Shown: positions 15,447-23,890, counted from the first letter of the stretch. The stretch: 30,724 nucleotides of DNA from Clostridia bacterium (GCA_900770185.1 CAAGJM010000003.1:1-30724), one strand, 5' to 3'. Numbers and translations are program-made. The notes: generated by a model not told the origin, from the letters alone.

Positions 15447-16374
15447 GCCGATAGTTATAGGCGGAGTGACCGTCCCGAACAACGTGTTTTTCGCGCCGCT
15501 TGCCGGGTTTTCGACCGCCGAAATGAGGCACGCCGCATATAAAACGGGCGCCGGGCTTTGCTTTACCGAAATGGTTTCCGCGAAAGGGCTTATGTACGCC
15601 CCGGACGCGTCTGAAGATTTGCTTGTAAATTTAGATGAAAATAAAGTTTGCGCCGTTCAGATTTTCGGAAACGAACCGGAGTTTATAAAGAAAGCCGCGG
15701 GTAGCGAATATTTAAAAAATTACGATATAATCGACCTTAATATGGGCTGTCCGATGCCGAAAATTTACAATAACGGCGCGGGGTCTGCGCTCCTTAAAGA
15801 TTTAAGACTTGCCGAAGAAATCGTTAAAGCGGCAAAGACTGCGAATAAACCCGTAAGCGTTAAAATAAGGATAGGTTTGGACGATAACCATATCGTAACC
15901 GAAGACTTTGCCAAAGCGTTGGAAGGCGCGGGCGCGGATTTGATAACCGTGCACGGCAGGACGAAAGCCGCCGTTTATGCGGGCGAAGTTAATTATGAAG
16001 AGATTGCTCGCGCAAAGCGGGCAGTTAAAATCCCCGTCATAGCTAACGGCGGAATTTTTACCGTGCGCGATGCCGAAATTTTGATGGACAGAACGGGGGC
16101 GGACGGGGTTATGGTTGCCCGCGGCGCGCTCGAAAACCCTCTTATTTTTGCCGAAATTACGAGCAAAACGGTTGATTTTACGCTGAAAGACTTGGTTAAA
16201 GAACAAATATTATCGACCGCTAAGCGTTACGGCTTTAAGCGGGCGGGGGTAGTCCTCAGAAGCCAGATAGCTTACTATCTGAAAGGGGTAAGGGGCGGCA
16301 AAAAGTTTAAAGAGCGCGCTTTTAAAGCGGAAAACGCCGACGAGCTTATAGCGGTCGTCGAAGAAGCCTTGTAA
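15436..16374 (+). CDS. dus: tRNA-dihydrouridine synthase (Dus family)
   Basis: The 312-residue protein is a TIM-barrel FMN enzyme. The start block NNVFFAPLAGFSTAEMR, the catalytic cysteine C105 in LNMGCPMPKI followed by NGAGSALL, and TVHGRTKA are the Dus signatures. A helical C-terminal tRNA-binding region of about 70 residues completes it. It reduces specific uridines in the D-loop of tRNA to dihydrouridine using NADPH and FMN. The start overlaps the end of mazG by 11 bp, so it is translated in the same operon. Which D-loop position it acts on cannot be read here, although the sequence is closest to the DusB/NifR3 type. Confidence 0.93.
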   Translation: MTIKPIVIGGVTVPNNVFFAPLAGFSTAEMRHAAYKTGAGLCFTEMVSAKGLMYAPDASEDLLVNLDENKVCAVQIFGNEPEFIKKAAGSEYLKNYDIIDLNMGCPMPKIYNNGAGSALLKDLRLAEEIVKAAKTANKPVSVKIRIGLDDNHIVTEDFAKALEGAGADLITVHGRTKAAVYAGEVNYEEIARAKRAVKIPVIANGGIFTVRDAEILMDRTGADGVMVARGALENPLIFAEITSKTVDFTLKDLVKEQILSTAKRYGFKRAGVVLRSQIAYYLKGVRGGKKFKERAFKAENADELIAVVEEAL

Positions 16375-16459
16375 ATTCTTGTCGCGCGCTATATTTTTAA
16401 ACGCCTTTATACACAAAATTAAAAAACGCCGATATAATAGTTGTAAGGAAGTAGGCGAT

Positions 16460-17107
16460 TTGATAGTTTATTGCAACAGGTCATCGGGGGTTTTTAACGC
16501 GGGCGAAATTCCGCCGGATGCGGGTTTAGCTCTTTTCGGGTTTAACGGGCTTAAAAAAATATCTTATAAAAACGAACTTCAGGGCGTTGACGGGAATTTA
16601 AGCGAGTTCGCGCTGCTAACTAAAAAAACGGACAGAGTTTTATTGACGGGCGCGATAACCGATAATTACGGAATTATCAAGCGCTCGGCGATAATTGCCG
16701 AGCGCGGCAAACTTTTAGGTATAAGCGACATGAACGTTAAAATCGACCCGTCGGGTTACGGTTTGGGCGGCGGCAGGCGGGTTTATCAGACCATGGTCGG
16801 TCGGATAGGCGTGCTTATCAGCGACGATTTGATAGATTTTGAAGGGGTAAAGGCGATGAGTTTATGCGACGCCGACCTTATCGTTGCGATTTTGCCCGAA
16901 GGCGATAAACCGCAGTATGACTTTATCGTCCGCGCGTATGCGTACCTGTTCGGCGTGCCGATAGTTTTAATTTGCGAAAGCGGGGTTATGGCCGCCGATA
17001 TGAACGGCGAAATTTGCGGCGCAAGCCGCGAGGGCGAAGCTACCCTTTTTATCCCCGCAAAAAAGAATTACAGAACGCTGTCGCTGAAACGGCGGGGCGT
17101 TAAATAA
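16460..17107 (+). CDS. Nitrilase-superfamily-like protein lacking the catalytic cysteine
   Basis: From TTG 16460, with AAGGAAG eight bases upstream, the protein has about 215 residues. It resembles a carbon-nitrogen hydrolase: strands around VLLTGAITDNYG, then VGRIGVLISDDLIDFEGVKA, then CDADLIVAILPEGD, and a late NGEICGASREGEATLFIP. In active nitrilases the third motif reads like GVxICYD with the nucleophilic Cys. Here it reads VLISDD, with serine (S121). The enzyme is probably inactive or has a changed role. An upstream CTG at 16379 extends the frame but is an unlikely start and precedes a possible TATAAT (16433-16438). It lies between dus and trmL and is probably co-transcribed. The family call rests on motif pattern. 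Confidence 0.65.
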   Translation: MIVYCNRSSGVFNAGEIPPDAGLALFGFNGLKKISYKNELQGVDGNLSEFALLTKKTDRVLLTGAITDNYGIIKRSAIIAERGKLLGISDMNVKIDPSGYGLGGGRRVYQTMVGRIGVLISDDLIDFEGVKAMSLCDADLIVAILPEGDKPQYDFIVRAYAYLFGVPIVLICESGVMAADMNGEICGASREGEATLFIPAKKNYRTLSLKRRGVK

Positions 17108-17173
17108 GTGTTTATTATCGCGCTTGAATATAGCCTTTTCAACTTGCGGCGCGTTTTACGAAAGGAGAAAGTT

Positions 17174-17671
17174 ATGAAATTTAACATCGTTTTAGTCGAG
17201 CCTGAAATTCCCCAGAACACGGGGAATATTTCGCGCACTTGCGCCGCGACGAATTCCGTTTTGCATATGGTGCGCCCCTTCGGCTTCGAGATAACCGATA
17301 AAAATTTAAAGCGCGCGGGGCTTGATTACTGGCAATATCTGGACGTCCGCTATTACGACACCTTCGACGAATTGTTTGAAAAGTATTATAACGGCGATAA
17401 CTTCTACTTTTTGTCCACAAAGGGCGCGAAAATATATAGCGACGCACGTTTTAAGGACGGCGATTTCCTCGTCTTCGGCAAAGAAAGCCACGGGCTCCCC
17501 GAACCGCTTTTAAAAAAGCATTACGATAAAACTTTGCGTATCCCCATGTGGGGAGATTTACGCAGCCTTAACTTATCCAATTCCGTCGCCATAACTTTAT
17601 ATGAAGCCTTGCGCCAGAACGGTTTTGACCGGCTTACGGTCGAGGGAAAGTTGACGGGCAGAAAAGATTAG
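17174..17671 (+). CDS. trmL: tRNA (cytidine(34)-2'-O)-methyltransferase TrmL
   Basis: The 165-residue SPOUT methyltransferase has all three family motifs: LVEPEIPQNTGNISRTCA near the start, FLVFGKESHGLPEPLL in the middle, and the knot motif IPMWGDLRSLNLSNSVAI near the end. It methylates the ribose of the wobble base in certain leucine tRNAs. The ATG at 17174 has AAAGGAG seven bases upstream; the frame extends further up to a GTG at 17108, but the ribosome site fixes the later start. It is the last gene of the run that starts with spoVT and is followed by the second structured repeat element. Confidence 0.95.
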   Translation: MKFNIVLVEPEIPQNTGNISRTCAATNSVLHMVRPFGFEITDKNLKRAGLDYWQYLDVRYYDTFDELFEKYYNGDNFYFLSTKGAKIYSDARFKDGDFLVFGKESHGLPEPLLKKHYDKTLRIPMWGDLRSLNLSNSVAITLYEALRQNGFDRLTVEGKLTGRKD

Positions 17672-17689
17672 TCCTCGCGTTACGCAACG

Positions 17690-17800
17690 TCATTGATTTT
17701 TCAGGTAAAAAAAATCGGTTTATTCATCGTTAAACACCGCTCGCCGTACGGGGAAGTACGGCTTCGGGCGTTTGCCTTGCCTAAACCGTTTTTTTATACC
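17690..17800. repeat. Structured repeat element, copy 2
   Basis: This is a diverged copy of the core of the 11535-11751 element. Shared blocks are ATCGGTTT, GTTAAACACC, CTCG, a GTAC...GTAC hairpin, CTTCGGG and GTTTGCCTTGC. Here the outer stem is CGGTTTA (17716-17722) with TAAACCG (17782-17788), flanked by an A run and a T run. The tip is a perfect 6-bp hairpin, CCGTAC (17744-17749) with GTACGG (17756-17761), with loop GGGGAA. The stem sequences differ from copy 1 yet still pair, which suggests selection for structure. The rest of the gap to 17956 shows no gene. Confidence 0.7.
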
Positions 17801-17944
17801 GAAGAAGTCGGCGAAAACAACAACCCGAAATATAACGGAACGGTTGCCGTTAGATTTTATCCAAAGCCGCCGTTTCAGCTTAACAAACCGACAGCGTCCG
17901 GCGGCAGGTTTAGCGCCGCAATTCTAAAACCGAAAGCGTAAAAA

Positions 17945-17950
17945 TATAAT
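17945..17950 (+). promoter_or_regulatory. -10-like box directly before the Na/Pi symporter gene
   Basis: A perfect TATAAT ends 6 bp before the ATG at 17957. The -35 candidate at 17-bp spacing (TTCTAA, 17922-17927) is poor. If used, it would give a leaderless mRNA, which agrees with the absence of a ribosome site. Confidence 0.35.
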
Positions 17951-17956
17951 GCTTGT

Positions 17957-18955
17957 ATGGCTATATTACAGAATATACTTATGACCTTAGGCGGCGTAAC
18001 GCTGTTTTTGTTAGGGCTTAAATTTATGAGCGACAATATGTTCGACTTAACGGGCAGAAAGGTCAAAGCGGTTTTAAAAGGGGTCACGAAAAACAGATTT
18101 GCGGGGGTGGTTACGGGTACGCTCGTCACGGCGGCGATACAAAGCAGCATCGCAACCAACGTTATTCTGGTGGGCTTCGTGTCGGCGGGCATTATCACCT
18201 TCGAAGCCGCCGCCGCGGTTATCATGGGCGCGAATATCGGCACAACGGTGACGGCGCAACTCGTGTCGCTTTCGGGTAAGCAGTTTTTCGATATAACGGC
18301 GTTCGGCGCGGCGATATGCTTCACAGGCTTTCTGATAAGCCTTTTAAAAAATAAAAAAATCAAATCCGTCGGCGGCGTTATGGTTGGGTTCGGGATGCTT
18401 TTTTTCGGGCTGGATATCGTAAACGACGGCGTTTTGTTTTTTAAAAACTTCGAAGCTTTTCGCAAAGTGTTTTTGGTTAAAAACGAACTGTTACTGCTTT
18501 TAAACGGCGTAATCGTTACCGCGCTTATACAAAGTTCTTCCGCCGTCACAAGCATTATGATAATCCTTGCGGGGAACGGACTTCTGAGCTTCGAAAACAG
18601 TATGTTTTTGATATTGGGCGCGAACGTAGGCACTTGTTTTTGCGTTATAGCGGCGTCGATGAATAAACCCGTCGAAGCGAGGCGGACGGCGTTTTTCAAC
18701 TTTGCGTTCAACTTGTTCGGCTCGCTGATTTTATTTTTGCCGCTGATTTTATTTAAAACTCAAATTGCCGCGTGGTTTGCGTCCTTTTCGCACGGGACGG
18801 AGCGAATGATAGCGAACTTCCACACGCTGTTTAATTTATTGGTGACGGCGGTGCTTTTGCCCGCGCTTAAACCCTTCACGCGGCTTATCTCGAAAATTAT
18901 TACGGATAAAACCGCTGCCGAACCCGCGCGCAAACGGCAAGCGGCAAAAATATAA
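17957..18955 (+). CDS. Na+/phosphate cotransporter family protein, short form
   Basis: This 332-residue membrane protein has the duplicated Na/Pi symporter domain. The first repeat carries TAAIQSSIATNVILVGF and the second ALIQSSSAVTSIMIILA; the paired QSS motifs are the family mark. GANIGTT and GANVGTC occur in the two halves. About eight to nine membrane helices are visible. Most bacterial members (about 540 residues) carry a C-terminal PhoU-like domain, but this one stops right after the membrane part with a short basic tail. It should take up phosphate with sodium. No ribosome site precedes the ATG. Confidence 0.88.
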   Translation: MAILQNILMTLGGVTLFLLGLKFMSDNMFDLTGRKVKAVLKGVTKNRFAGVVTGTLVTAAIQSSIATNVILVGFVSAGIITFEAAAAVIMGANIGTTVTAQLVSLSGKQFFDITAFGAAICFTGFLISLLKNKKIKSVGGVMVGFGMLFFGLDIVNDGVLFFKNFEAFRKVFLVKNELLLLLNGVIVTALIQSSSAVTSIMIILAGNGLLSFENSMFLILGANVGTCFCVIAASMNKPVEARRTAFFNFAFNLFGSLILFLPLILFKTQIAAWFASFSHGTERMIANFHTLFNLLVTAVLLPALKPFTRLISKIITDKTAAEPARKRQAAKI

Positions 18956-18964
18956 TCAAATTTA

Positions 18965-18993
18965 TTGACAATTTTATATTTAAAGTTTAAAAT
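18965..18993 (+). promoter_or_regulatory. pgk-tpiA promoter
   Basis: A perfect TTGACA (18965-18970) and TAAAAT (18988-18993) are separated by 17 bp. The transcript would start near 19000. That rules out the in-frame ATG at 18997 and supports the start at 19033. Confidence 0.9.
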
Positions 18994-19032
18994 TGTATGC
19001 GAAAGATAAAATTATCAAAGGAGATTATCTCT

Positions 19033-20349
19033 ATGAACAAAAAAACTATCAGAGACGTTGACGTAAAAGGCAAAAGATGTCTTGTCAGGGTTGATTTTAA
19101 CGTTCCGATGAAAGACGGCGTTATCACCGACGAAAACAGAATTAACGGCGCGCTTCCCACCATTAAATATTTAATGGAACACGGGGCGAAGGTTATTCTT
19201 TGCTCGCACATGGGCAAACCCCACAACGTTTTTAACGACGAAATAAAACTAAATAAAAAAGAAAAGAAAGCGGTTGAAGCCCTTCCCGAAGCGGAAAGAG
19301 CTGCCGCTACCGCAGAGTATATCGAAAAGGCTAAAAAAGACCTTAAAAAATACACTCTTAAACCGGTTGCAGAGAGGCTTAACGAACTTCTCGGCGGCAA
19401 GGTAACTTTCGCGACCGACACGGTAGGCGAAGACGCTAAAAAGAAAGTCGCCGCGCTTAAAGACGGCGAAGTAGTTCTTCTTGAAAACCTTCGTTTCGAC
19501 GCGGGCGAAGAAGGGCGCGACCTTGAATTCTGCAAAAAGTTGGCGTCTTTCTGCGACGTTTACGTGAACGACGCATTCGGCACCGCTCACCGCTCTCACG
19601 CGTCTACCGCCGCTATCGTAGAATACGGCTTGGTTAAGACCGCCGTTTGCGGCTTCCTTATCGAAAAAGAACTTACCGTTATGGCTGACTCGCTCGAACA
19701 TCCCGTTCGTCCGTTCGTTGCCGTTTTGGGCGGCGCAAAGGTTGCCGATAAACTTAACGTTATATCGAACCTTCTTGAAAAATGCGACAGTTTGATTATC
19801 GGCGGCGGCATGGCTTACACCTTCCTTAAAGCGAAGGGTTACGAAGTAGGCACGGCTCTTGTCGATAACGAAAAAATCGACTACTGCAAGGAAATGATGG
19901 AAAAGGCGGATAAGCTCGGCAAAAAGCTTTATCTTCCCATCGATACCACCGTCGTTAAAGACTTCCCCGATCCTATCGACGCGCCCGTCGAAACCGAAAT
20001 TTTCGACAGCGACAAACTCCCCGCCGACAAGATGGGTCTCGATATCGGTCCTAAGACGATGGAACTTTTCGCAAACGTTATAAAAGCCGCTAAAACGGTT
20101 ATCTGGAACGGTCCTATGGGCGTGTTTGAAAACCCCATTCTCGCAAACGGTACCCTTGCTATCGCTAAGGCTATGGCGGCTAACACCGAAGCCACGACCA
20201 TTATCGGCGGCGGCGACAGCGCGGCGGCGGTTGCTCAACTCGGCTATGCGGACAAGATGACCCACATTTCGACCGGCGGCGGTGCGTCTTTGGAACTCTT
20301 CGAAGGCAAAGTTTTACCGGGCATTGCGTGCCTTAACGATAAAGACTAA
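19033..20349 (+). CDS. pgk: Phosphoglycerate kinase
   Basis: The 438-residue enzyme moves phosphate from 1,3-bisphosphoglycerate to ADP in glycolysis. Visible signatures are CLVRVDFNVPM near the start, SHMGKPH, GGGMAYTF, WNGPMGVFE and the C-terminal GGGDSAAAV. The ATG at 19033 has AAAGGAG nine bases upstream. It is longer than the usual 395-residue length because of a Lys/Ala/Glu-rich insertion of about 40 residues (about 66-107, including KKEKKAVEALPEAER) between SHMGKPH and TLKPVAERL. It is the first gene of an operon with tpiA, 18 bp downstream. The regular use of C-ending and T-ending codons suggests high expression. Confidence 0.97.
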   Translation: MNKKTIRDVDVKGKRCLVRVDFNVPMKDGVITDENRINGALPTIKYLMEHGAKVILCSHMGKPHNVFNDEIKLNKKEKKAVEALPEAERAAATAEYIEKAKKDLKKYTLKPVAERLNELLGGKVTFATDTVGEDAKKKVAALKDGEVVLLENLRFDAGEEGRDLEFCKKLASFCDVYVNDAFGTAHRSHASTAAIVEYGLVKTAVCGFLIEKELTVMADSLEHPVRPFVAVLGGAKVADKLNVISNLLEKCDSLIIGGGMAYTFLKAKGYEVGTALVDNEKIDYCKEMMEKADKLGKKLYLPIDTTVVKDFPDPIDAPVETEIFDSDKLPADKMGLDIGPKTMELFANVIKAAKTVIWNGPMGVFENPILANGTLAIAKAMAANTEATTIIGGGDSAAAVAQLGYADKMTHISTGGGASLELFEGKVLPGIACLNDKD

Positions 20350-20367
20350 TAAAGGTTGGTATAAATT

Positions 20368-21114
20368 ATGAGAAAAGCTATTATTGCTGGTAACTGGAAA
20401 ATGAACTTAACGCCGAGCGAAGGCGTTAAGCTTGTAAACGAACTTAAACCCCTTGTTAAAGACGCGGACTGCGAAGTAGTCGTTTGCGTTCCCGCAACCG
20501 ATATTCAGGCCGTCGGCGAAGCTGTTAAGGGCAGTAACATAAAGCTTGGCGCTGAAAACGTTCACTTTAAAGACAGCGGCGCGTACACCGGCGAAATTTC
20601 GGCGGCTATGCTTTTAGAACTCGGCGTCGAATACGTCATTATCGGTCACAGCGAAAGAAGACAGTATTTTGCCGAAACCGACGAAACCGTTAATTTAAGA
20701 ACTCTTAAAGCCCTTGAAAAGGGTCTTACCCCCATCGTTTGCGTAGGCGAAACTTTGGAGGAAAGAGAAACCGGCAAAACCGAAGAAGTTTTAAAACGCC
20801 AGATTACCGTAGGTCTTAAAGGCGTTGAAGATTTAACCAAACTCGTCATTGCGTACGAACCCGTTTGGGCAATCGGCACCGGTAAAACCGCTACCAGCGA
20901 ACAGGCTAACGAAACCATCGGCTTTATCCGTAAAACCCTTGCCGAAAACTTCTGCGAAAAATGCGCGGCTAAGGTTCAGATTCAGTACGGCGGCTCTATG
21001 AAGCCTGCAAACTGCAAAGAACTTATGGCTATGGAAGAAATCGACGGCGGTCTTATCGGCGGCGCGGCTTTGAAAGCGGCTGACTTTGCGGCTATCGTTA
21101 ATTACAATAAATAA
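20368..21114 (+). CDS. tpiA: Triosephosphate isomerase
   Basis: The 248-residue TIM-barrel enzyme interconverts dihydroxyacetone phosphate and glyceraldehyde 3-phosphate. The catalytic residues are visible: K11 in GNWKMN, H94 in IIGHSERRQYF and E164 in AYEPVWAIGTGKTA. The phosphate-binding YGGSMKPAN and GGLIGGAAL blocks are present. The length is standard. It is directly downstream of pgk under the same promoter and is followed by a strong terminator, so the operon ends here and gpmI is transcribed separately. Confidence 0.97.
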   Translation: MRKAIIAGNWKMNLTPSEGVKLVNELKPLVKDADCEVVVCVPATDIQAVGEAVKGSNIKLGAENVHFKDSGAYTGEISAAMLLELGVEYVIIGHSERRQYFAETDETVNLRTLKALEKGLTPIVCVGETLEERETGKTEEVLKRQITVGLKGVEDLTKLVIAYEPVWAIGTGKTATSEQANETIGFIRKTLAENFCEKCAAKVQIQYGGSMKPANCKELMAMEEIDGGLIGGAALKAADFAAIVNYNK

Positions 21115-21129
21115 TAACAAACTATAAGA

Positions 21130-21160
21130 AACGCTCGCGATAACCGCGGGCGTTTTCGTT
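21130..21160 (+). terminator. pgk-tpiA terminator
   Basis: A 10-bp stem (AACGCTCGCG 21130-21139 with CGCGGGCGTT 21145-21154, one wobble) is followed by TTCGTTTG. Its right half is identical over 23 bp to the terminator after the BspA-like gene. Confidence 0.85.
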
Positions 21161-21239
21161 TGCTTGACTACGGGCGGCTGATTTTGCTTGCTAAAGTGTT
21201 TAAATAAACTTAGCAATCGTTTTATCCGCAGAACTAATA

Positions 21240-21268
21240 TTGACGGTTTACTCGTTGTATGATAAACT
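21240..21268 (+). promoter_or_regulatory. Promoter of the BspA-like lipoprotein gene
   Basis: TTGACG (21240-21245) and TAAACT (21263-21268) are separated by 17 bp, about 20 bp before the start codon. Confidence 0.65.
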
Positions 21269-21289
21269 GTAATTAAAAAGGAGTTGGTT

Positions 21290-23626
21290 ATGAAAAAGTT
21301 TTTAACCGTTGCGCTGACCGTTTTATCGGCGGTTTTCTTTGCGCTTACGCTATCGGCGTGTAATAATGACGAAACCGTGAATAACGTCGAATTGAAATAC
21401 GAGCTCAATAAAGATAGGACGGGATATATCGTTATGGGTTTGAACGATATAAAGGGTAAAGACGTAGTTATCCCGGACGAATATAACGGGCTTCCGGTCG
21501 TTGAAATAAAATCCGCCGCGTTTATGAATATGAATTCTATTAAAACGGTTACGGTGGGTAACAACGTTAAAAAAATCGGCGCGGACGCGTTCAGAGACAT
21601 ACAGAATCTTGAAAGCGTAAGCCTTGGCGGCGGGGTCGAATATATCGGCGACGAAGCTTTCGGCGGATGCGGAAAATTAACAGATGTCGTTCTTAGCGAC
21701 AGCCTTAAATTTTTCGGGAAAAACGTTTTCAAAAATTGCGGCGCGATAAAATATAACATTTGTAGAGAGGCGTATTATCTGGGTTCTGCCGATAACCCGT
21801 ACCTCGTTTTAATATCGACTACGGATAGAGGCTCCGAGCATTTCGGTGCTCACGACGATTGCAGGTTTATTGCGGACGACGCTTTCAGCGGCAGCCGCGC
21901 CTTATTTAAAGTCGAAATAGGTAAAAACGTCGTATCTATCGGCGATAACGCGTTCAATAGTTGCGTTAATTTAAAAACCGTCGTTATAGGCGACGGGGTT
22001 ACCGATATCGGCTACGCCGCATTCGATAACTGCTATAATCTTACCGACGTAACCATAGGTAAGGGCGTTGAAAGGGTCGGGGCGCGCGCTTTCGGCGACC
22101 CGGGGGAAGGAAAGAACGCTAAACTTAAACTGAACGAGTTTGATAAAGCCTTATATCTCGGCAATGCCGAGAACCCGTACGTGCTCCTATACAGAATAAA
22201 CTCTTACGACGACTTAACGCTCGACAAAATAGAGAATTGCGCTATCAATGAAGATTGTAAAATTATTTACGGTTATGCTTTCAGCGGTTGCGAAAAATTG
22301 GCTGAAATCGATATTCCCGATAGCGTCGTTTACGTCGGCGATTCGGCTTTTTCGTATTGCGGTTCGCTTAAAAACGTCGCTATTCCCGAAAAAGTAACCG
22401 AAGTCGGCATGGGTACTTTTTCAGGGTGTACGTCGCTTAAAAACGTGGATTTTGGTAAAGGCGTTAAGTATATCGATTGGAATGCGTTTTCGAGATGTAG
22501 CGCGCTTTCCGTTATAACCATTCCCGAAAACGTTGAATATATCCAAAATACTGCTTTTGAAAACTGTTATAAACTCGTCGAAGTCGTAAATAACAGCGAC
22601 TTAAATATAGTTGCCGGCGAAACGGGCGAAAACGGCGGAATCGGAAAGTACGCGCTCTCCGTTCACAGCGGCGAAAGCGAAATGGACGTTGTCGGCGATA
22701 CTTATAAATTTTTGACCGTTGACGGCAAAAACTATCTCGTCGACGCGGTTGACAAAGAAGAAGCTTACAACTTGCCCGAAAATTATAAGGGCAAACCTTA
22801 CGCCATACGCGACTATGCTTTTTACGGAATGAAGTGTTTAAGCGGTGTGAATATAGCGGGCGAAATTACCGATATCGGCGACTATGCTTTCAGCGAATGT
22901 AAAAACCTTTTGTCGGTAAGCATTACGGCAAAGCTTAACGATACGGGGAGTTACGCCTTCAAAAATTGTCCGTTTTTAAGTAAGGTCGTTATCGGCGGAA
23001 GCGTTAAAGAAATCGCGCCGAATTCTTTTGAAAATTGCAATATGCTTAGCAGTGTAAAAATTTTCGGCGGCGTAGAGAGTGTGGGGGCGTCCGCGTTCTT
23101 GGGTTGCGATAATATAAAAGACATTAACTTTGTCGGCGACGTGAACGATTGGGTTAAGATTAAAAGCCTTGGCGAACTTATGAGATACGGCGCGGCGAGT
23201 AAAAAATTTTTTATAGACGGAACGGTTCTTGCAAACGTCGTTATATCCGCTGCCGACCAAGTCGGCGATCACGCCTTTTACGGCTGTTCGTCTATCGTAA
23301 GCGTGACCCTTAACGAAAGCGTTAAAAGCATAGGGAACGGGGCGTTTGCGAATATGCGCGCGCTTACAAAAGTCGATATAAAGGGCGAAGCCGAAATCGA
23401 AAGCGGCGCGTTCAAAAACTGCGCTAACCTTACGGAAGTTATATTGTCCGATAAAATCAAAGACATAGGAAGTTTTGCGTTTATGAACAGTGCGGTCGAA
23501 ACGATAACCTACGGCGGTACGATAAGCGAGTGGAACGCTATCCATAAAATGTACACCTGGCGCGACGAGGCGAAGATAAAAACCGTTAAATGTACGGACG
23601 GAGATATCGACTTAACCGCCGAATAA
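21290..23626 (+). CDS. BspA-type leucine-rich-repeat lipoprotein
   Basis: From ATG 21290 (AAGGAG six bases upstream) the protein has 778 residues. A signal peptide ends in the lipobox LSAC, with the lipidated cysteine at residue 24, so it should be anchored to the outer face of the membrane. The rest is built of about a dozen LRR_5 (BspA/TpLRR) repeats with consensus VxIGxxVxxIGxxAFxxCxxL. Two repeats carry extra inserts containing YLGSADNPYLVL and YLGNAENPYVLL. A low-homology block near 440-500 splits the array. Such surface repeats bind host or bacterial partners in some species, but the ligand here is unknown. It has its own promoter and terminator and interrupts the glycolytic cluster. 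Confidence 0.92.
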   Translation: MKKFLTVALTVLSAVFFALTLSACNNDETVNNVELKYELNKDRTGYIVMGLNDIKGKDVVIPDEYNGLPVVEIKSAAFMNMNSIKTVTVGNNVKKIGADAFRDIQNLESVSLGGGVEYIGDEAFGGCGKLTDVVLSDSLKFFGKNVFKNCGAIKYNICREAYYLGSADNPYLVLISTTDRGSEHFGAHDDCRFIADDAFSGSRALFKVEIGKNVVSIGDNAFNSCVNLKTVVIGDGVTDIGYAAFDNCYNLTDVTIGKGVERVGARAFGDPGEGKNAKLKLNEFDKALYLGNAENPYVLLYRINSYDDLTLDKIENCAINEDCKIIYGYAFSGCEKLAEIDIPDSVVYVGDSAFSYCGSLKNVAIPEKVTEVGMGTFSGCTSLKNVDFGKGVKYIDWNAFSRCSALSVITIPENVEYIQNTAFENCYKLVEVVNNSDLNIVAGETGENGGIGKYALSVHSGESEMDVVGDTYKFLTVDGKNYLVDAVDKEEAYNLPENYKGKPYAIRDYAFYGMKCLSGVNIAGEITDIGDYAFSECKNLLSVSITAKLNDTGSYAFKNCPFLSKVVIGGSVKEIAPNSFENCNMLSSVKIFGGVESVGASAFLGCDNIKDINFVGDVNDWVKIKSLGELMRYGAASKKFFIDGTVLANVVISAADQVGDHAFYGCSSIVSVTLNESVKSIGNGAFANMRALTKVDIKGEAEIESGAFKNCANLTEVILSDKIKDIGSFAFMNSAVETITYGGTISEWNAIHKMYTWRDEAKIKTVKCTDGDIDLTAE

Positions 23627-23636
23627 TTAAATTTAA

Positions 23637-23667
23637 AACGCCTGCGGTAACCGCGGGCGTTTTCGTT
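23637..23667 (+). terminator. Terminator of the BspA-like gene
   Basis: An 11-bp stem (AACGCCTGCGG 23637-23647 with CCGCGGGCGTT 23651-23661, one wobble) has a 3-nt loop and is followed by TTCGTTTG. It is nearly the same as the terminator at 21130-21160. Confidence 0.87.
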
Positions 23668-23744
23668 TGCGGGGATTATGCGGTTTACGTTTGCGGGGTT
23701 TTAACGGGTGATTCGGTTCGGCTTAATTTTACCGTTTAAATTTA

Positions 23745-23773
23745 TTGCAATATTTTAAAAATTGTATTAAAAT
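23745..23773 (+). promoter_or_regulatory. gpmI promoter
   Basis: TTGCAA (23745-23750) and TAAAAT (23768-23773) are separated by 17 bp. The leader to the gpmI start is about 110 nt, with no evident structure. Confidence 0.75.
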
Positions 23774-23890
23774 ATTAGGCGAATTAAAAAGCTTTGTCAA
23801 AAAGCGGTGCGGCGGCTATAAAAGCGGCTTTCCGTAATAATTTTAAAGCAAAGCAAAATACCAAAACAAAAAGAAAATAGAAGGTGCATT

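Noticed and set aside
17693..17941. 82-codon open frame after trmL
   Set aside because: It runs straight through the structured repeat element, has no ribosome site and no protein-like pattern.
18997..19032. Upstream in-frame ATG for pgk
   Set aside because: It coincides with the predicted transcription start, and the AAAGGAG site belongs to the ATG at 19033.
19249..20265. 338-codon minus-strand ORF inside pgk
   Set aside because: It is antisense to a clear pgk gene and is a by-product of its regular codon use.
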